A stretch of DNA of 64,000 nucleotides from a bacterium (GTDB lineage: Bacteria; Patescibacteriota; Saccharimonadia; Saccharimonadales; UBA4665): positions 42,581 to 106,580 of the forward strand of contig JAJZAD010000003.1 in NCBI GenBank assembly GCA_021799575.1. Direction: 5' to 3'. A model generated the notes under the pieces. That model made no database searches. It had not been told where the DNA came from and saw nothing but the letters and a program-made list of their open reading frames with translations. Every line of letters starts with the position of its first letter. Position 1 is the first letter of the stretch. Positions 1 through 8,382 of this stretch are shown one piece after another. The position numbers were made by a program, and so were the translations under genes.

Positions 1-12
1 AATTCTAGCCAT
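1..12 (-). CDS. rpsM: 30S ribosomal protein S13, first four codons only (partial at window edge)
   Basis: Reading the minus strand from 12 gives ATG-GCT-AGA-ATT (M-A-R-I), the standard opening of S13, directly after rpmJ where rpsM sits in the alpha operon. A purine-rich ribosome binding site (AGGCAGGG) lies inside the end of rpmJ, three bases separate the genes, and the rest of the gene is outside the window. The call rests on four residues plus gene order. Confidence 0.75.
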
Positions 13-15
13 AAT

Positions 16-132
16 CTAACCCTGCCTCTGCTTATGTTTAGGTTTACGTTTGTTGATGACGTATACCCTTCCTTTGCGGCGGACGATTAAATCATCTGAA
101 CTTATCTTTTTAACGCTGGCACGCACTTTCAT
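16..132 (-). CDS. rpmJ: 50S ribosomal protein L36, zinc-less (C-minus) form
   Basis: A 38-residue ORF, too short for most gene callers, opens MKVRASVKK and ends PKHKQRQG, both diagnostic of bacterial L36. L36 sits in the large subunit and in its common form holds one zinc ion through Cys11, Cys14, Cys27 and His33. Here those positions read Ser11, Asp14, Asn27 and His33, so the zinc site is lost while the fold-defining ends are kept. A strong AAGGAGG site lies about 13 bases upstream of the ATG. The gene follows infA by 47 bases and precedes rpsM by 3, the usual alpha-operon order. Confidence 0.95.
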   Translation of the reverse strand: MKVRASVKKISSDDLIVRRKGRVYVINKRKPKHKQRQG

Positions 133-179
133 GCGGATCAAATGCCTCCTTAAGGCCCGACACACTGCCGATTAATTTA

Positions 180-401
180 TTATGCTTTGCGATACGTGAT
201 TCTGCCCTTAGTCAGATCATAAGGTGTCAACTCTACCGTAACGCTGTCACCTGGTACTATACGTATAAAATGTTTTCGCATCTTACCGGCAACGTGAGCT
301 ATAATACGATGGCCATTTTCCAGCTCAACGCGGAATTGCGTACCCGGCAAAGTCTCAACAACTGTGCCGCTGAGCTCGATTACTTCTTTGCTGTCAGCCA
401 T
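180..401 (-). CDS. infA: Translation initiation factor IF-1
   Basis: The 73-residue protein is the length of bacterial IF-1 (about 72) and is a single S1-like OB fold. It carries [23 protein letters not shown] and ends in the typical RITYRKA. IF-1 binds the 30S A site and helps IF-2 and IF-3 set up initiation. The usual neighbours adk and map, between secY and infA in many bacteria, are absent; instead 221 non-coding bases separate it from secY. A good promoter sits 12 bases upstream of the inferred transcript start, and no Shine-Dalgarno sequence is visible, so the leader would be very short. Confidence 0.97.
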   Translation of the reverse strand: MADSKEVIELSGTVVETLPGTQFRVELENGHRIIAHVAGKMRKHFIRIVPGDSVTVELTPYDLTKGRITYRKA

Positions 402-419
402 ACTTATAACTAAGGCGCA

Positions 420-449
420 ATTATATCAATAGGATAGTAACTTTGTAAA
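420..449 (-). promoter_or_regulatory. Promoter of infA-rpmJ-rpsM (sigma70-type)
   Basis: On the minus strand TTTACA (449-444) and TATAAT (425-420) are 18 bases apart. The predicted start near 413 leaves a 12-base leader before the infA ATG at 401. The ten-mer covering the -35 box (plus strand ctttgtaaag, 441-450) recurs exactly at the tuf promoter. The rest of 402-622 is AT-rich with no convincing terminator or gene. Confidence 0.65.
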
Positions 450-622
450 GGGTTTTATAACTCTTTTCAAGAGACAGCCAAATTTACCCTTGCCCGCCTT
501 CTTTTAATGGTAGTTATATTTTATCACATATTATTTTTTTGTTTTAAAGTAAGTTAACGTTTTAGCGAGCTTTTTTTTGTTTTAACTGAATTTTAACTAT
601 TATTCCGTAATTCAATAACACT

Positions 623-2110
623 TTACTTGTGTAGTCTAGGTATAAAACGTAATCGTCTGGCTCCTGTTGCAGATTCTGCACCTGTAACAGGTTCGTAAAA
701 GAAGTCAGGTTGGCTATATTGATCATAGGTAATCATAAGTGCTCGTGATTCTACAGCTCTCAATGTTTGTAAGGACACCGATACCAATATAAGTATCGAC
801 GTTCCGCCGATTGTAATATTCTGATTAACAAATATTTGTGCGACAATCGGGATTAAGGCCAGAATACCTAAACTTGTAGCTCCGAACAAAGTTAGCCGGT
901 TAACTATTTTCGATAAATATACTTCAGTTTGATGACCGCTTCTAACGCCTTCTATAAAACCGCCTTGTTTTTGCAGGTTCTCAGCTATTTCCTTCGAGTT
1001 AAAAGTAATGCTGGTATAGAAATATGTAAATACAAACACTAACAAAAAATATGTGACTGGGTAAATATAGGCTTTAATCCCCTCGGTAGCAAAACTTGTA
1101 GTGGAAGGGGTTTGGAACCATGCAGTTAAGTCCGACCCTATATGAGCTAAAGTCGGATCTTTAGAGCCACCCATTATCTGTCCTGCAAACCCCGGTACAC
1201 TTAAGAATGCCACCGCAAAAATAATCGGTATGACTCCCGCGGTAATGAGCTTGACCGGCAGAGTAGTAGTTACACCTCCATATGCTCTGTTACCTTGCAC
1301 GCGTTTGGCATAGTTTATAGTCAGATTTCGCGCTGCTTCATTCAATTTGACCACTATCCATGTTAAGAGTACCGTAGCAAATATTATGATTATTAAATAC
1401 GTAAATGCCCGGTTATCCATAGGTAAAGTGTGGTTGAACAATTTCCAACGATCATTTTTGCCTAATTGTGCATCTACTATATTGTAGATATTCGAAGGTA
1501 AACGGCTTACTATCCCGACTGTAATTAGCAGCGAAATTCCGTTCCCTATACCTTGTTCAGTTACTAGTTCGCCTAGCCACATTAAAAGCATTGATCCGCC
1601 GGTGAGCGCTGCAACCATTATTACCCATTGCATAATTGATGCATGCGCGGTTATATTGCCTGTACCGCTTAGACTTTGTGCAGCTTCACGGATTAAAAAA
1701 ATTGAACCGATTGATTGGACTATGGCTAGCGGAAAAGTTAATATACGGGTGTATTGATTGATTTTTTTCTGCCCGAATTCACCTTCCTTATGTAGTTCTT
1801 CAAGTTTCGGTATGGCTTTTGTTAATAGCTGCATAATTATCGACGCATTAATATACGGTCCCAAGCCGGCTATCATTATAGAAAAGCTGGCAAAGGCACC
1901 ACCGGTAAGAACGTTGATAAAACTTAGAAATTGCGGTGCATTTTTTGAGTTGAATAAATTTGACAATACCTGATGCAAGTTTTGCGAATTTCCTAGAGGT
2001 ATCGGAATATTGATTAACACCCTGAAAATCACAATCATTCCCAGCACTGCTAAAATGCGTACTTGCATATCACGGTGTTTTAGAGATTGCCAGATAATTT
2101 TCCAGTTCAT
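623..2110 (-). CDS. secY: Protein translocase subunit SecY
   Basis: The 495-residue polytopic membrane protein forms the Sec protein-conducting channel with SecE and SecG. The N-terminal region around the first segment (residues 17-37), the plug/TM2 region with GGAFASFSIMIAGLGPYINA (about 70-89) and the GQKKINQYTR loop are typical. It is some 50 residues longer than most SecY proteins; part of the excess is a loop between TM1 and the plug (about 40-62) and part is in the periplasmic loops. It ends the spc operon, 106 bases after rplO, a larger gap than elsewhere in the cluster. A GAGAGGG tract lies about 16 bases before the ATG. Confidence 0.97.
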   Translation of the reverse strand: MNWKIIWQSLKHRDMQVRILAVLGMIVIFRVLINIPIPLGNSQNLHQVLSNLFNSKNAPQFLSFINVLTGGAFASFSIMIAGLGPYINASIIMQLLTKAIPKLEELHKEGEFGQKKINQYTRILTFPLAIVQSIGSIFLIREAAQSLSGTGNITAHASIMQWVIMVAALTGGSMLLMWLGELVTEQGIGNGISLLITVGIVSRLPSNIYNIVDAQLGKNDRWKLFNHTLPMDNRAFTYLIIIIFATVLLTWIVVKLNEAARNLTINYAKRVQGNRAYGGVTTTLPVKLITAGVIPIIFAVAFLSVPGFAGQIMGGSKDPTLAHIGSDLTAWFQTPSTTSFATEGIKAYIYPVTYFLLVFVFTYFYTSITFNSKEIAENLQKQGGFIEGVRSGHQTEVYLSKIVNRLTLFGATSLGILALIPIVAQIFVNQNITIGGTSILILVSVSLQTLRAVESRALMITYDQYSQPDFFYEPVTGAESATGARRLRFIPRLHK

Positions 2111-2216
2111 CTAATGCTATACTACCCTCTCAAAATGTATCCTATATGGGTTGAATAATTCATTTATTATCTTAACATGTAGACGTCTGTACGTTTGCAT
2201 AAGAAATGGCTGTAAC

Positions 2217-2687
2217 CTACTTTTTGTCTTTAGGTTTAAGCGGTCTAGCTAAGATTGCAATTTTTGTGAAAGTACCACCCGCAGATTCAATTTGATTAAT
2301 TGCAGCCGAAGATGCCGACGGCAGCATTACTTTAAATGGTTTTTTTACCTCTCCACGATTGAGTAATTTTATCTTTTGATAGGGATTGTCAATAATACCT
2401 TCCTTAATAAGCGTTTCGGGGGTGATGGTAGTATCTTTTAAGGAGTTTATTTGATCTGTAAAGACAACTGCCGCTTTACTTCTATAGCTTTTAAATCCCG
2501 GAAGTTTAGGCAATTGCTGCATGAGCGGGTTTTGTCCACCTGCAAAGCCAGGACGTTTAGTCGACCCGGCTCTTGATTTTTGCCCTTTAGTGCCTCTTCC
2601 CGCAGTTTTTCCCTTACCGGCCGCAATCCCTCTTCCTAATCGCTTAGGAGACTTCAGCTTGCTAACTTTTAAATCGTTAACTTTCAT
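2217..2687 (-). CDS. rplO: 50S ribosomal protein L15
   Basis: The 156-residue protein has the glycine- and lysine-rich N-terminal segment characteristic of L15 (GRGIAAGKGKTAGRGTKGQK, residues 18-37), which threads into 23S rRNA, and the C-terminal globular part with SAGGTFTKIAIL. L15 acts late in 50S assembly. Its ATG overlaps the rpsE stop by one base (TAATG), implying translational coupling. In most bacteria rpmD (L30) lies between rpsE and rplO; here it is missing. Confidence 0.97.
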   Translation of the reverse strand: MKVNDLKVSKLKSPKRLGRGIAAGKGKTAGRGTKGQKSRAGSTKRPGFAGGQNPLMQQLPKLPGFKSYRSKAAVVFTDQINSLKDTTITPETLIKEGIIDNPYQKIKLLNRGEVKKPFKVMLPSASSAAINQIESAGGTFTKIAILARPLKPKDKK

Positions 2688-3235
2688 TATTTACTCACTT
2701 TCACTGAATTGGTTTTATTGCCTATAGTTTTGATCGGTTTGACCCAATCTTTAGATGTTTTGAGTTGAGATAAGGCACTAATAGTTGCGTAGGCTGTGTT
2801 AGCTTTATTGGAAGACCCTAGTGATTTACTTAAAATATTACTAATGCCTCCTATTTCCAGGATGCTACGAATTACACCGCCGGCTATTAATCCCGTTCCA
2901 GGCGCAGCTGGTTTTAGTAAAATCTTAGCACCTGCTACTTTCGCTTCGACTTCATGCGGGATTGTATCTTTATACATTGGAATTTTAATTAGGTTTTTTT
3001 TCGCAACTTCACTGGCCTTAGTGACAGCTGCAGTTACATCCGCTCCTTTTGCGATCCCGATGCCGACTTTGGATTTGTGGTCTCCTACGGCCACAAGAGC
3101 CCTAAATCGGAATCTTCGTCCGCCCTTAACAACTCTGGCTACACGATCTATATGCAAAGTTAGTTCGTCAAACTGTTGTTCGCCGCTGTTTTCTACAGCC
3201 GACACTACTTTTTTACTTTTGAAGGTATTTTCCAT
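2687..3235 (-). CDS. rpsE: 30S ribosomal protein S5
   Basis: S5 helps maintain decoding accuracy and the mRNA entry helicase. The 182 residues include the N-terminal double-stranded-RNA-binding-like fold with VVKGGRRFRFRALVAVGD (about 34-51) and the glycine-rich GIGIAKGADVTAAV segment, then the C-terminal domain with PAAPGTGLIAGGVIRSILE. A roughly 20-residue acidic/neutral N-terminal leader precedes the core. It lies two bases after rplR and overlaps rplO by one base. Confidence 0.97.
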   Translation of the reverse strand: MENTFKSKKVVSAVENSGEQQFDELTLHIDRVARVVKGGRRFRFRALVAVGDHKSKVGIGIAKGADVTAAVTKASEVAKKNLIKIPMYKDTIPHEVEAKVAGAKILLKPAAPGTGLIAGGVIRSILEIGGISNILSKSLGSSNKANTAYATISALSQLKTSKDWVKPIKTIGNKTNSVKVSK

Positions 3236-3237
3236 AA

Positions 3238-3594
3238 CTAAAATTCCAGTCCTTCTGCTCTTGCGGCATCGGCGAAAGCTTTAATTCTACCGTGATACAA
3301 TTTATTACCTCTATCGAATACAACATTTTTAATCCCGGCTTTTTTAGCTTTTACAGCTAGTTCTTTTCCTATTTGCATAGATTTTTTAGTGATGCTGTTG
3401 TCATTATTTTTCATACCGACACTAGACACAAATACGATGGTTTTTCCATGATTGTCATCTATAAGTTGAGCGCTGACATGTCTTAACGAAATATGTACAC
3501 TTAAACGGGGCCTTTCAGCTGTTCCATGTATTCTGGAACGAACTCTTTGTTGCCTTAGTTGTGCGGATTTAGTCTTATGCATTAATCGGTTCAT
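3238..3594 (-). CDS. rplR: 50S ribosomal protein L18
   Basis: The 118-residue protein matches the usual L18 length and binds 5S rRNA in the central protuberance. Diagnostic stretches are RSRIHGTAERPRLSVHIS near residue 19 and the C-terminal VVFDRGNKLYHGRIKAFADA with the terminal AREGLEF-like end. It lies in the standard spc order between rplF (5 bases) and rpsE (2 bases). Confidence 0.97.
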   Translation of the reverse strand: MNRLMHKTKSAQLRQQRVRSRIHGTAERPRLSVHISLRHVSAQLIDDNHGKTIVFVSSVGMKNNDNSITKKSMQIGKELAVKAKKAGIKNVVFDRGNKLYHGRIKAFADAARAEGLEF

Positions 3595-3599
3595 AATTA

Positions 3600-4139
3600 C
3601 TATTTTTCCTTACCGCTTTTTCCACTTTTACGAATAATGACTTCATTCTCATAACGAATACCTTTGCCCTTGTAAGGTTCTGGTTTTCTAAGTGAACGGA
3701 TATCGTTTGCTACCTGGCCGACCAGTTGTTTATTGATCCCGCTGATTATAATAATGTTTTGTTCGACATTGGCGTTTATTCCTTCAGGAAGTGGGAAATT
3801 AACTTCGTGAGAATAACCAAGAGACAATTTAAGTACGTTACCTTGGAGATTCACTCTATATCCTACGCCTATCACCTCTAGTTTTTTACTATAGCCTTGG
3901 CTAACGCCAATCACCATATTATTTATCAAAGAACGCATCAGGCCGTGATTAGCTCTAATCTTTTTGTCGTCACTGATTCTGCCGACACTTAAAGTATTAC
4001 CTTCTTGATTAATAACAATTCCTTCGAGTACTTTGACATTTAAATTACCTTTGCTTCCTGCAACACTAACGATTCCTTTGTCAATATTAACATCGACACC
4101 TGATGGAATAATTATAATTTGTTTGCCTACTCGACTCAT
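3600..4139 (-). CDS. rplF: 50S ribosomal protein L6
   Basis: L6 (179 residues, typical length) consists of two duplicated alpha/beta domains near the factor-binding base of the L7/L12 stalk. The start MSRVGKQ and the C-terminal signature PEPYKGKGIRYENEVIIRK match the family, as does GYSHEVNFPLP in the middle. It follows rpsH by one base. No L6-specific anomaly is seen. Confidence 0.97.
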   Translation of the reverse strand: MSRVGKQIIIIPSGVDVNIDKGIVSVAGSKGNLNVKVLEGIVINQEGNTLSVGRISDDKKIRANHGLMRSLINNMVIGVSQGYSKKLEVIGVGYRVNLQGNVLKLSLGYSHEVNFPLPEGINANVEQNIIIISGINKQLVGQVANDIRSLRKPEPYKGKGIRYENEVIIRKSGKSGKEK

Positions 4140-4140
4140 A

Positions 4141-4542
4141 TTAATAAACCTGACAGATTAATTCTCCACCTAGATGTTGTTGCTTGGCCGTTTGACCGCT
4201 CATAACTCCTTTTGACGTCGAAATAATCACAATGCCTCGACCGTTTTTGACCGAAGGTATCTCTTTAGACTTTGCATACAAGCGTTGACCAGGCTTTGAT
4301 AAGCGTTCAATTGAATTGATGCGTGTATTTTGTCCTTCTGAGGCGAGTTGAATCCGGATTTTGTTAATTGAACTGGAACTATCTAAATCAACACGATCAA
4401 TAAACCCACATTCTTGCATGATTTTGGCAACGTCGGCTTTAGCCTTTGAATAAGGCATACTCACTTCGACTTTGTTAACTGCTATAGCATTACGTATACG
4501 AGTAAGCATATCGGCTATAGGATCGGTTGATAAATTGCTCAA
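4141..4542 (-). CDS. rpsH: 30S ribosomal protein S8
   Basis: The 133-residue protein opens with DPIADMLTRIRNA and ends with the S8 signature IISTSKGVMSGQTAKQQHLG followed by GELICQVY. S8 binds 16S helix 21 and in E. coli represses translation of the spc operon; whether it does so here cannot be seen. It lies 12 bases after rpsN and one base before rplF. Confidence 0.97.
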   Translation of the reverse strand: MSNLSTDPIADMLTRIRNAIAVNKVEVSMPYSKAKADVAKIMQECGFIDRVDLDSSSSINKIRIQLASEGQNTRINSIERLSKPGQRLYAKSKEIPSVKNGRGIVIISTSKGVMSGQTAKQQHLGGELICQVY

Positions 4543-4554
4543 ATTATACTCCTC

Positions 4555-4824
4555 TCACCAACTGGATTTAGTTACACCAGGAATTTCTCCTCGGCTAGCG
4601 TGTTCCCTAAAACTTATTCGACTTAATCCGAACTGACGCATATATCCTCTTGGACGATTGGTTTCAATACAACGATTCTTCCATCTGGTAGGTGAACTAT
4701 TACGCGGTAATTTAGCCAGTCCTTCGTAATCACCTAAGGCTTTTAATTCATTACGTTTAGCCCTGTAGCTATTAATCATCCGTTGTCGTTTTAGATCTCG
4801 TACCACAATTGATCGCTTGGCCAT
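4555..4824 (-). CDS. rpsN: 30S ribosomal protein S14 (long, zinc-independent type)
   Basis: At 89 residues this is the long C-minus form of S14, not the 61-residue zinc-binding form. It has [20 protein letters not shown] and the usual SKSSW-type terminus, without any CxxC pair. S14 sits in the 30S head and is assembled late. Its ATG overlaps the rplE stop by one base. The zinc-free form is common in bacteria and is noted only because L36 and RpoC here have also lost zinc ligands. Confidence 0.97.
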   Translation of the reverse strand: MAKRSIVVRDLKRQRMINSYRAKRNELKALGDYEGLAKLPRNSSPTRWKNRCIETNRPRGYMRQFGLSRISFREHASRGEIPGVTKSSW

Positions 4825-5405
4825 TAATTTTTCTCCTTCGTAAAAGGCATGCCCATTTTGGCAAGTAGCGCTTTAGCATGGCTCTTATCCTCAGACTTAA
4901 TTACAAAAATCACTTGAAGTCCATGTACCGGAGATGTTTCTTCGAAACTAAGCTCCGGAAAGACTGATTGGTCTGTTAATCCTAACGCATAATTACCCTG
5001 TTTGTCAAAGGAGTTAACACTTACGCCATGGAAGTCTCGCAATCTAGGCAGTACGATACTGATTAGCCTGTCCATAAACTCATACATCCGATCGCCTCGC
5101 AATGTAACTTTGAGACCTACTTTGCTACCTTGTCTGAGTTTAAAAGTTGCAATCGATTTTTTAGCGGTAGTTGTTATAGGTTGTTGTCCGGTAATTTTAC
5201 GTAGCGTATTTATGGCCGTATCTATGAGTTTATTATCTTCTTTGCCTTTTCCCAGTCCTGCAGCCACGATAATTTTTTCTAGCCTAGGGACTTGATTAAT
5301 ATTAGTTAACTTGAGTTCAGACTCGAGTTCGTTGATAATTCTGGTATTATACTCGGTTTTAAGTCTAGGCATATACGGTTTGAGTTTTGCAGTAGCGGTT
5401 GCCAT
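4824..5405 (-). CDS. rplE: 50S ribosomal protein L5
   Basis: L5 (193 residues; most are about 180) binds 5S rRNA and contacts P-site tRNA and the small subunit through bridge B1b. Family features include the [19 protein letters not shown] stretch, the [20 protein letters not shown] region and the C-terminal [21 protein letters not shown] 20-residue basic N-terminal leader is extra. One-base overlaps with rplX upstream and rpsN downstream suggest coupled translation. Confidence 0.97.
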   Translation of the reverse strand: MATATAKLKPYMPRLKTEYNTRIINELESELKLTNINQVPRLEKIIVAAGLGKGKEDNKLIDTAINTLRKITGQQPITTTAKKSIATFKLRQGSKVGLKVTLRGDRMYEFMDRLISIVLPRLRDFHGVSVNSFDKQGNYALGLTDQSVFPELSFEETSPVHGLQVIFVIKSEDKSHAKALLAKMGMPFTKEKN

Positions 5406-5731
5406 TACTTTATCTCCTTATCACTGGCTACGAAAAATCTTTTCTTACCGCCCTCGGATTGAACATAGCGTATTCGGCTGGCTTTTTTTAGTGTTGGTTC
5501 ATATATGCCGACCTTAGAAATATTAATCGGCTTATTAATTTCTACAATGCCACCTTGAGGTTGAGATTTATTGGGTTTTAAATGTCGCTTGGCTACGTTA
5601 ACGCCTTCGACAATAACGCTGTTAGCTTTTGGTAAAACAGATATAATTTTGCCGGTTTTACCCTTGTACTTACCGTTTCTTACGATTACGGTATCACCCT
5701 TTTTTAGCCTGATCTTATAACTGTTATTCAT
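5405..5731 (-). CDS. rplX: 50S ribosomal protein L24
   Basis: The 108-residue protein has an N-terminal KOW motif (KKGDTVIVRNGKYKGKTGKI, residues 10-29) and the KRHLKPNKSQPQGGIVEINKP segment typical of L24, an assembly initiator of the 50S subunit. It directly abuts rplN and overlaps rplE by one base. Confidence 0.97.
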   Translation of the reverse strand: MNNSYKIRLKKGDTVIVRNGKYKGKTGKIISVLPKANSVIVEGVNVAKRHLKPNKSQPQGGIVEINKPINISKVGIYEPTLKKASRIRYVQSEGGKKRFFVASDKEIK

Positions 5732-6100
5732 TTATAAAACCTCCGGAGCTAAACTGACGATCTTGGAATAACCTTTATCTCTAAGTTCTCTAGGGACAGG
5801 CCCGAATATACGAGTTCCTCTAGGTGTTTTATCTTCGGCTATCAGTACTGCGGCATTATCATCAAATTTTATGGTTGTACCGTCACGGCGTCGGATTTGG
5901 TCTTTGGTCCTGACTACTACTGCCTTAACCACAGACTTTTTCTTAACCAAACCATTCGGAGTCGCATCTTTTACCGTGGCAACAATGATATCTCCGACTC
6001 TGGCATAACGCTTACGGCTTCCACCTAATACTCTTATGCATAAAATTTCTCTAGCACCGCTGTTATCGGTCACAACCAATCTACTTTCTTGCTGTATCAT
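5732..6100 (-). CDS. rplN: 50S ribosomal protein L14
   Basis: The start is set at 6100 ([15 protein letters not shown]), giving the canonical 122 residues and a GGAG site nine bases upstream; a 17-residue in-frame extension to 6151 lies inside rpsQ and is not L14-like. The five-stranded barrel region with [20 protein letters not shown] and the C-terminal [20 protein letters not shown] are diagnostic. L14 forms bridges B5 and B8 with 16S rRNA and is the binding site for RsfS. The first 20 bases overlap the extended 3' end of rpsQ. Confidence 0.97.
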   Translation of the reverse strand: MIQQESRLVVTDNSGAREILCIRVLGGSRKRYARVGDIIVATVKDATPNGLVKKKSVVKAVVVRTKDQIRRRDGTTIKFDDNAAVLIAEDKTPRGTRIFGPVPRELRDKGYSKIVSLAPEVL

Positions 6101-6425
6101 TGTTTTTCTCCGTATTATCCAACTCTTCATCTGCTTTCTTTTTAGTCTCATCAGGCATTAATACCGACAGGTCTTCTTTACTGAGCGCCTGTTGTTCAAT
6201 AATCTCGGTTAATTTAAAATGTTTTCTCGCACTTAGCGGGGCACACTCTTTTATAGCCACCCTGTCTCCGATTTTAGCCTGATTCTTTTCGTCATGTACT
6301 AAATACTTTTTAGTATTTATATATGCTTTGTGGTACAGAGGATGAGTTTTGTGCGCCTGGACGCTAACTACAATAGATTTATCCCCAGCTATAGATACCA
6401 CATTACCGATGAGCTGTTTAGACAT
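6081..6425 (-). CDS. rpsQ: 30S ribosomal protein S17 with charged C-terminal tail
   Basis: Residues 1-80 are a normal S17 OB fold ([17 protein letters not shown], then [17 protein letters not shown] and the [17 protein letters not shown] signature). S17 is a primary 16S binder. The protein then runs on for about 34 highly charged residues ([16 protein letters not shown] region) where most S17 proteins stop at about 85. That tail makes the gene overlap the rplN start by 20 bases. It also overlaps rpmC by one base. Confidence 0.96.
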   Translation of the reverse strand: MSKQLIGNVVSIAGDKSIVVSVQAHKTHPLYHKAYINTKKYLVHDEKNQAKIGDRVAIKECAPLSARKHFKLTEIIEQQALSKEDLSVLMPDETKKKADEELDNTEKNNDTARK

Positions 6426-6625
6426 TATATCTTCTCCTTAGCAAGTTGTTCGGCTAATATAGTTAACATCCGCGCCAAGTCTTTACGTTTATTTCTAACC
6501 AAACGGACATTAGTAGTTTCACCGAGCTTATTCTTGGTTTTAAGTTCACTGATTTCATCTCTTAGCTCACTGCTCTGTTTTGTCAGTTGCTCTGTTGACA
6601 GTTTACGAATGTCGGCTATCTTCAT
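6425..6625 (-). CDS. rpmC: 50S ribosomal protein L29
   Basis: A 66-residue two-helix protein matching L29 in length and pattern (IRKLSTEQLTKQSSELRDE at the start, NVRLVRNKRKDLARMLTIL near the end). L29 sits beside L23 at the polypeptide exit. It lies in the usual order rplP-rpmC-rpsQ, four bases after rplP. Confidence 0.96.
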   Translation of the reverse strand: MKIADIRKLSTEQLTKQSSELRDEISELKTKNKLGETTNVRLVRNKRKDLARMLTILAEQLAKEKI

Positions 6626-6629
6626 CGTA

Positions 6630-7043
6630 TTAAACCTCTTCTCTGACTAAAAATCTTGTTTTTACGGGTAGTTTATTGCCCGCTAAACGCATTGCTTCAC
6701 GAGCGGTTTCTTCAGTTACGCCTTGCATTTCAAATAATATTGTTCCTGGTTTAACCTTAGCTACAAAAAACTCGGGACTACCTTTACCGCTTCCCATTTT
6801 GACATCTTGCGGTTTGCGCGTAACCGGAGTATGAGGAAAGATTCGAATCCAAATTTTACCGCCACGTTTTATATATCTTGTCATTGCTTGTCTGGCAGCT
6901 TCGATCTGTCGAGAGGATAATCGTTCGTGACCTTGTGCTTGCAAAGCATAATCGCCGTAAGCTATATAATTACCTGATGTCGCCACTCCACTGACACGAC
7001 CTTTTCTAACCTTTCGATACTTTGTGCGTGAAGGAATTAACAT
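6630..7043 (-). CDS. rplP: 50S ribosomal protein L16
   Basis: The 137 residues have the canonical start [17 protein letters not shown] and the conserved [20 protein letters not shown] and [18 protein letters not shown] blocks. L16 organises the A-site region of the 50S subunit and is among the last proteins to assemble. It follows rpsC by one base. No anomaly. Confidence 0.97.
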   Translation of the reverse strand: MLIPSRTKYRKVRKGRVSGVATSGNYIAYGDYALQAQGHERLSSRQIEAARQAMTRYIKRGGKIWIRIFPHTPVTRKPQDVKMGSGKGSPEFFVAKVKPGTILFEMQGVTEETAREAMRLAGNKLPVKTRFLVREEV

Positions 7044-7044
7044 T

Positions 7045-7674
7045 TTAGGTTACCTCACCTTTATAAATCCAAACTTTAACACCTATAATTCCGGCATTGG
7101 TAAACGACGGTACATATGCATAATCTATGTCAGCTCGCAAAGTATGTAACGGTACTGATCCAGCAACTTCTTTTTCACGCCTACTCATTTCTGCGCCGTT
7201 TAAGCGACCAGCAACTTCTATTCTGATACCTTTAGCACCAGCTCTCATAGTCGCTGCACTGGCACTTTTAATAGCCCGTCGGAAACTCATTCGTCTTTCG
7301 AGTTGGTGAGCTATATTTTCGGCAACTAATTTAGCATATAAATCAGGTTTTTTGACTTCCTCAATATTTACTCTCGTCGGAGATTTGTATATTTTTTCAA
7401 TCTCGTCTTTTAATTCAGTAGCACCTGTACCGCCTCTACCGATCACCACGCCCGCCTTTGCGGTGTATATAGTCACCGTGACTAAGTTAGGAGTACGGCT
7501 AATTTCTACTCTGTTGATAGCTGCGCGGCTACCCAGTCTTTTTTGAATTAGCTGTCGAGTCTTTAAATCATCTGACAAGAAATTGGCATAGGTTTGCTTA
7601 CCCGCAAACCAACGGCTGGTCCACTCTTTATTGAGCTGTAATCGCATACTGATAGGATTAACTTTCTGGCCCAT
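7045..7674 (-). CDS. rpsC: 30S ribosomal protein S3
   Basis: S3 lines the mRNA entry tunnel. The 209-residue protein begins [12 protein letters not shown], has a type II KH domain whose GxxG loop is in [17 protein letters not shown] (about 73-89), and the C-terminal domain with [20 protein letters not shown]. It is at the short end of the family and lacks a tail. It overlaps rplV by one base. Confidence 0.97.
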   Translation of the reverse strand: MGQKVNPISMRLQLNKEWTSRWFAGKQTYANFLSDDLKTRQLIQKRLGSRAAINRVEISRTPNLVTVTIYTAKAGVVIGRGGTGATELKDEIEKIYKSPTRVNIEEVKKPDLYAKLVAENIAHQLERRMSFRRAIKSASAATMRAGAKGIRIEVAGRLNGAEMSRREKEVAGSVPLHTLRADIDYAYVPSFTNAGIIGVKVWIYKGEVT

Positions 7675-8081
7675 TAGTTATTCTCCTTAACTCTACTAGC
7701 GGATTTAGTACCGGTGTCTTTAACTGAAGCTTTAATCTTAGCTTGGCGTTTTTCTCCGTCGATTACAACTTTAATATGCGAAGATTTCTTCTGGTAACGG
7801 TTAGACATACTCCGTGCAGCCGGACGTGAACGCTTAAGTCTTGGACCGTTATTGACGCTGATTTCGATGATTTTTAGACTAGCGGGCTTATAACCGTGAT
7901 TATAATCGGCGTTTGCTCTAGCACTTTCAATCACCTTTTTTACAGCGATGGCACTACGTCTCGGAGTATGCTCCAGAATGGTGATTGCATCATTAACTGT
8001 CCTTCCACGTACCAAGTTAGCCACTACCCTTACTTTACGTGGGCTATGTTTAATTCCTTTTGCTATAGCTTGAACTGGCAT
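7674..8081 (-). CDS. rplV: 50S ribosomal protein L22
   Basis: The globular core and long hairpin (RPAARSMSNRYQKKSSHIKV) that reaches into the peptide exit tunnel are clear; the hairpin tip is where macrolide-resistance changes occur in other bacteria. At 135 residues it has a basic C-terminal extension of about 20 residues beyond the usual 110-115. It sits between rpsS (4 bases) and rpsC (1-base overlap). Confidence 0.97.
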   Translation of the reverse strand: MPVQAIAKGIKHSPRKVRVVANLVRGRTVNDAITILEHTPRRSAIAVKKVIESARANADYNHGYKPASLKIIEISVNNGPRLKRSRPAARSMSNRYQKKSSHIKVVIDGEKRQAKIKASVKDTGTKSASRVKENN

Positions 8082-8085
8082 TGTC

Positions 8086-8376
8086 TTATTCCTTGTTACC
8101 GATCGCTTCTGACTTAGCTAATTTTCCACCATGACCTCTGAATTTGCGTGTTGGAGCAAATTCACCAAGTTTATGTCCGACCATATTTTCGGTGATAAAG
8201 ACTGGCACATGTACCTTTCCGTTGTGTACGGCAATGGTCCGGCCAACGAATTCAGGTGCAATAGTGCTAGCTCTGGCCCAAGTTTTAACTATACTTCTAT
8301 CCTCTGGACTCAAGGCAGCAATTTTCTTAGCTAGTTTATAGTCTATAAACGGGCCTTTTTTGAGCGATCTACTCAT
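8086..8376 (-). CDS. rpsS: 30S ribosomal protein S19
   Basis: A 96-residue protein starting [19 protein letters not shown] with the diagnostic [20 protein letters not shown] toward the C-terminus. S19 forms a complex with S13 in the 30S head. Standard position between rplB and rplV. Confidence 0.97.
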   Translation of the reverse strand: MSRSLKKGPFIDYKLAKKIAALSPEDRSIVKTWARASTIAPEFVGRTIAVHNGKVHVPVFITENMVGHKLGEFAPTRKFRGHGGKLAKSEAIGNKE

Positions 8377-8382
8377 ATTATC

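Noticed and set aside
2796..3284. 162-residue plus-strand ORF opposite rpsE
   Set aside because: It is fully antisense to S5/L18 and has the composition expected from the complementary strand of a ribosomal gene.
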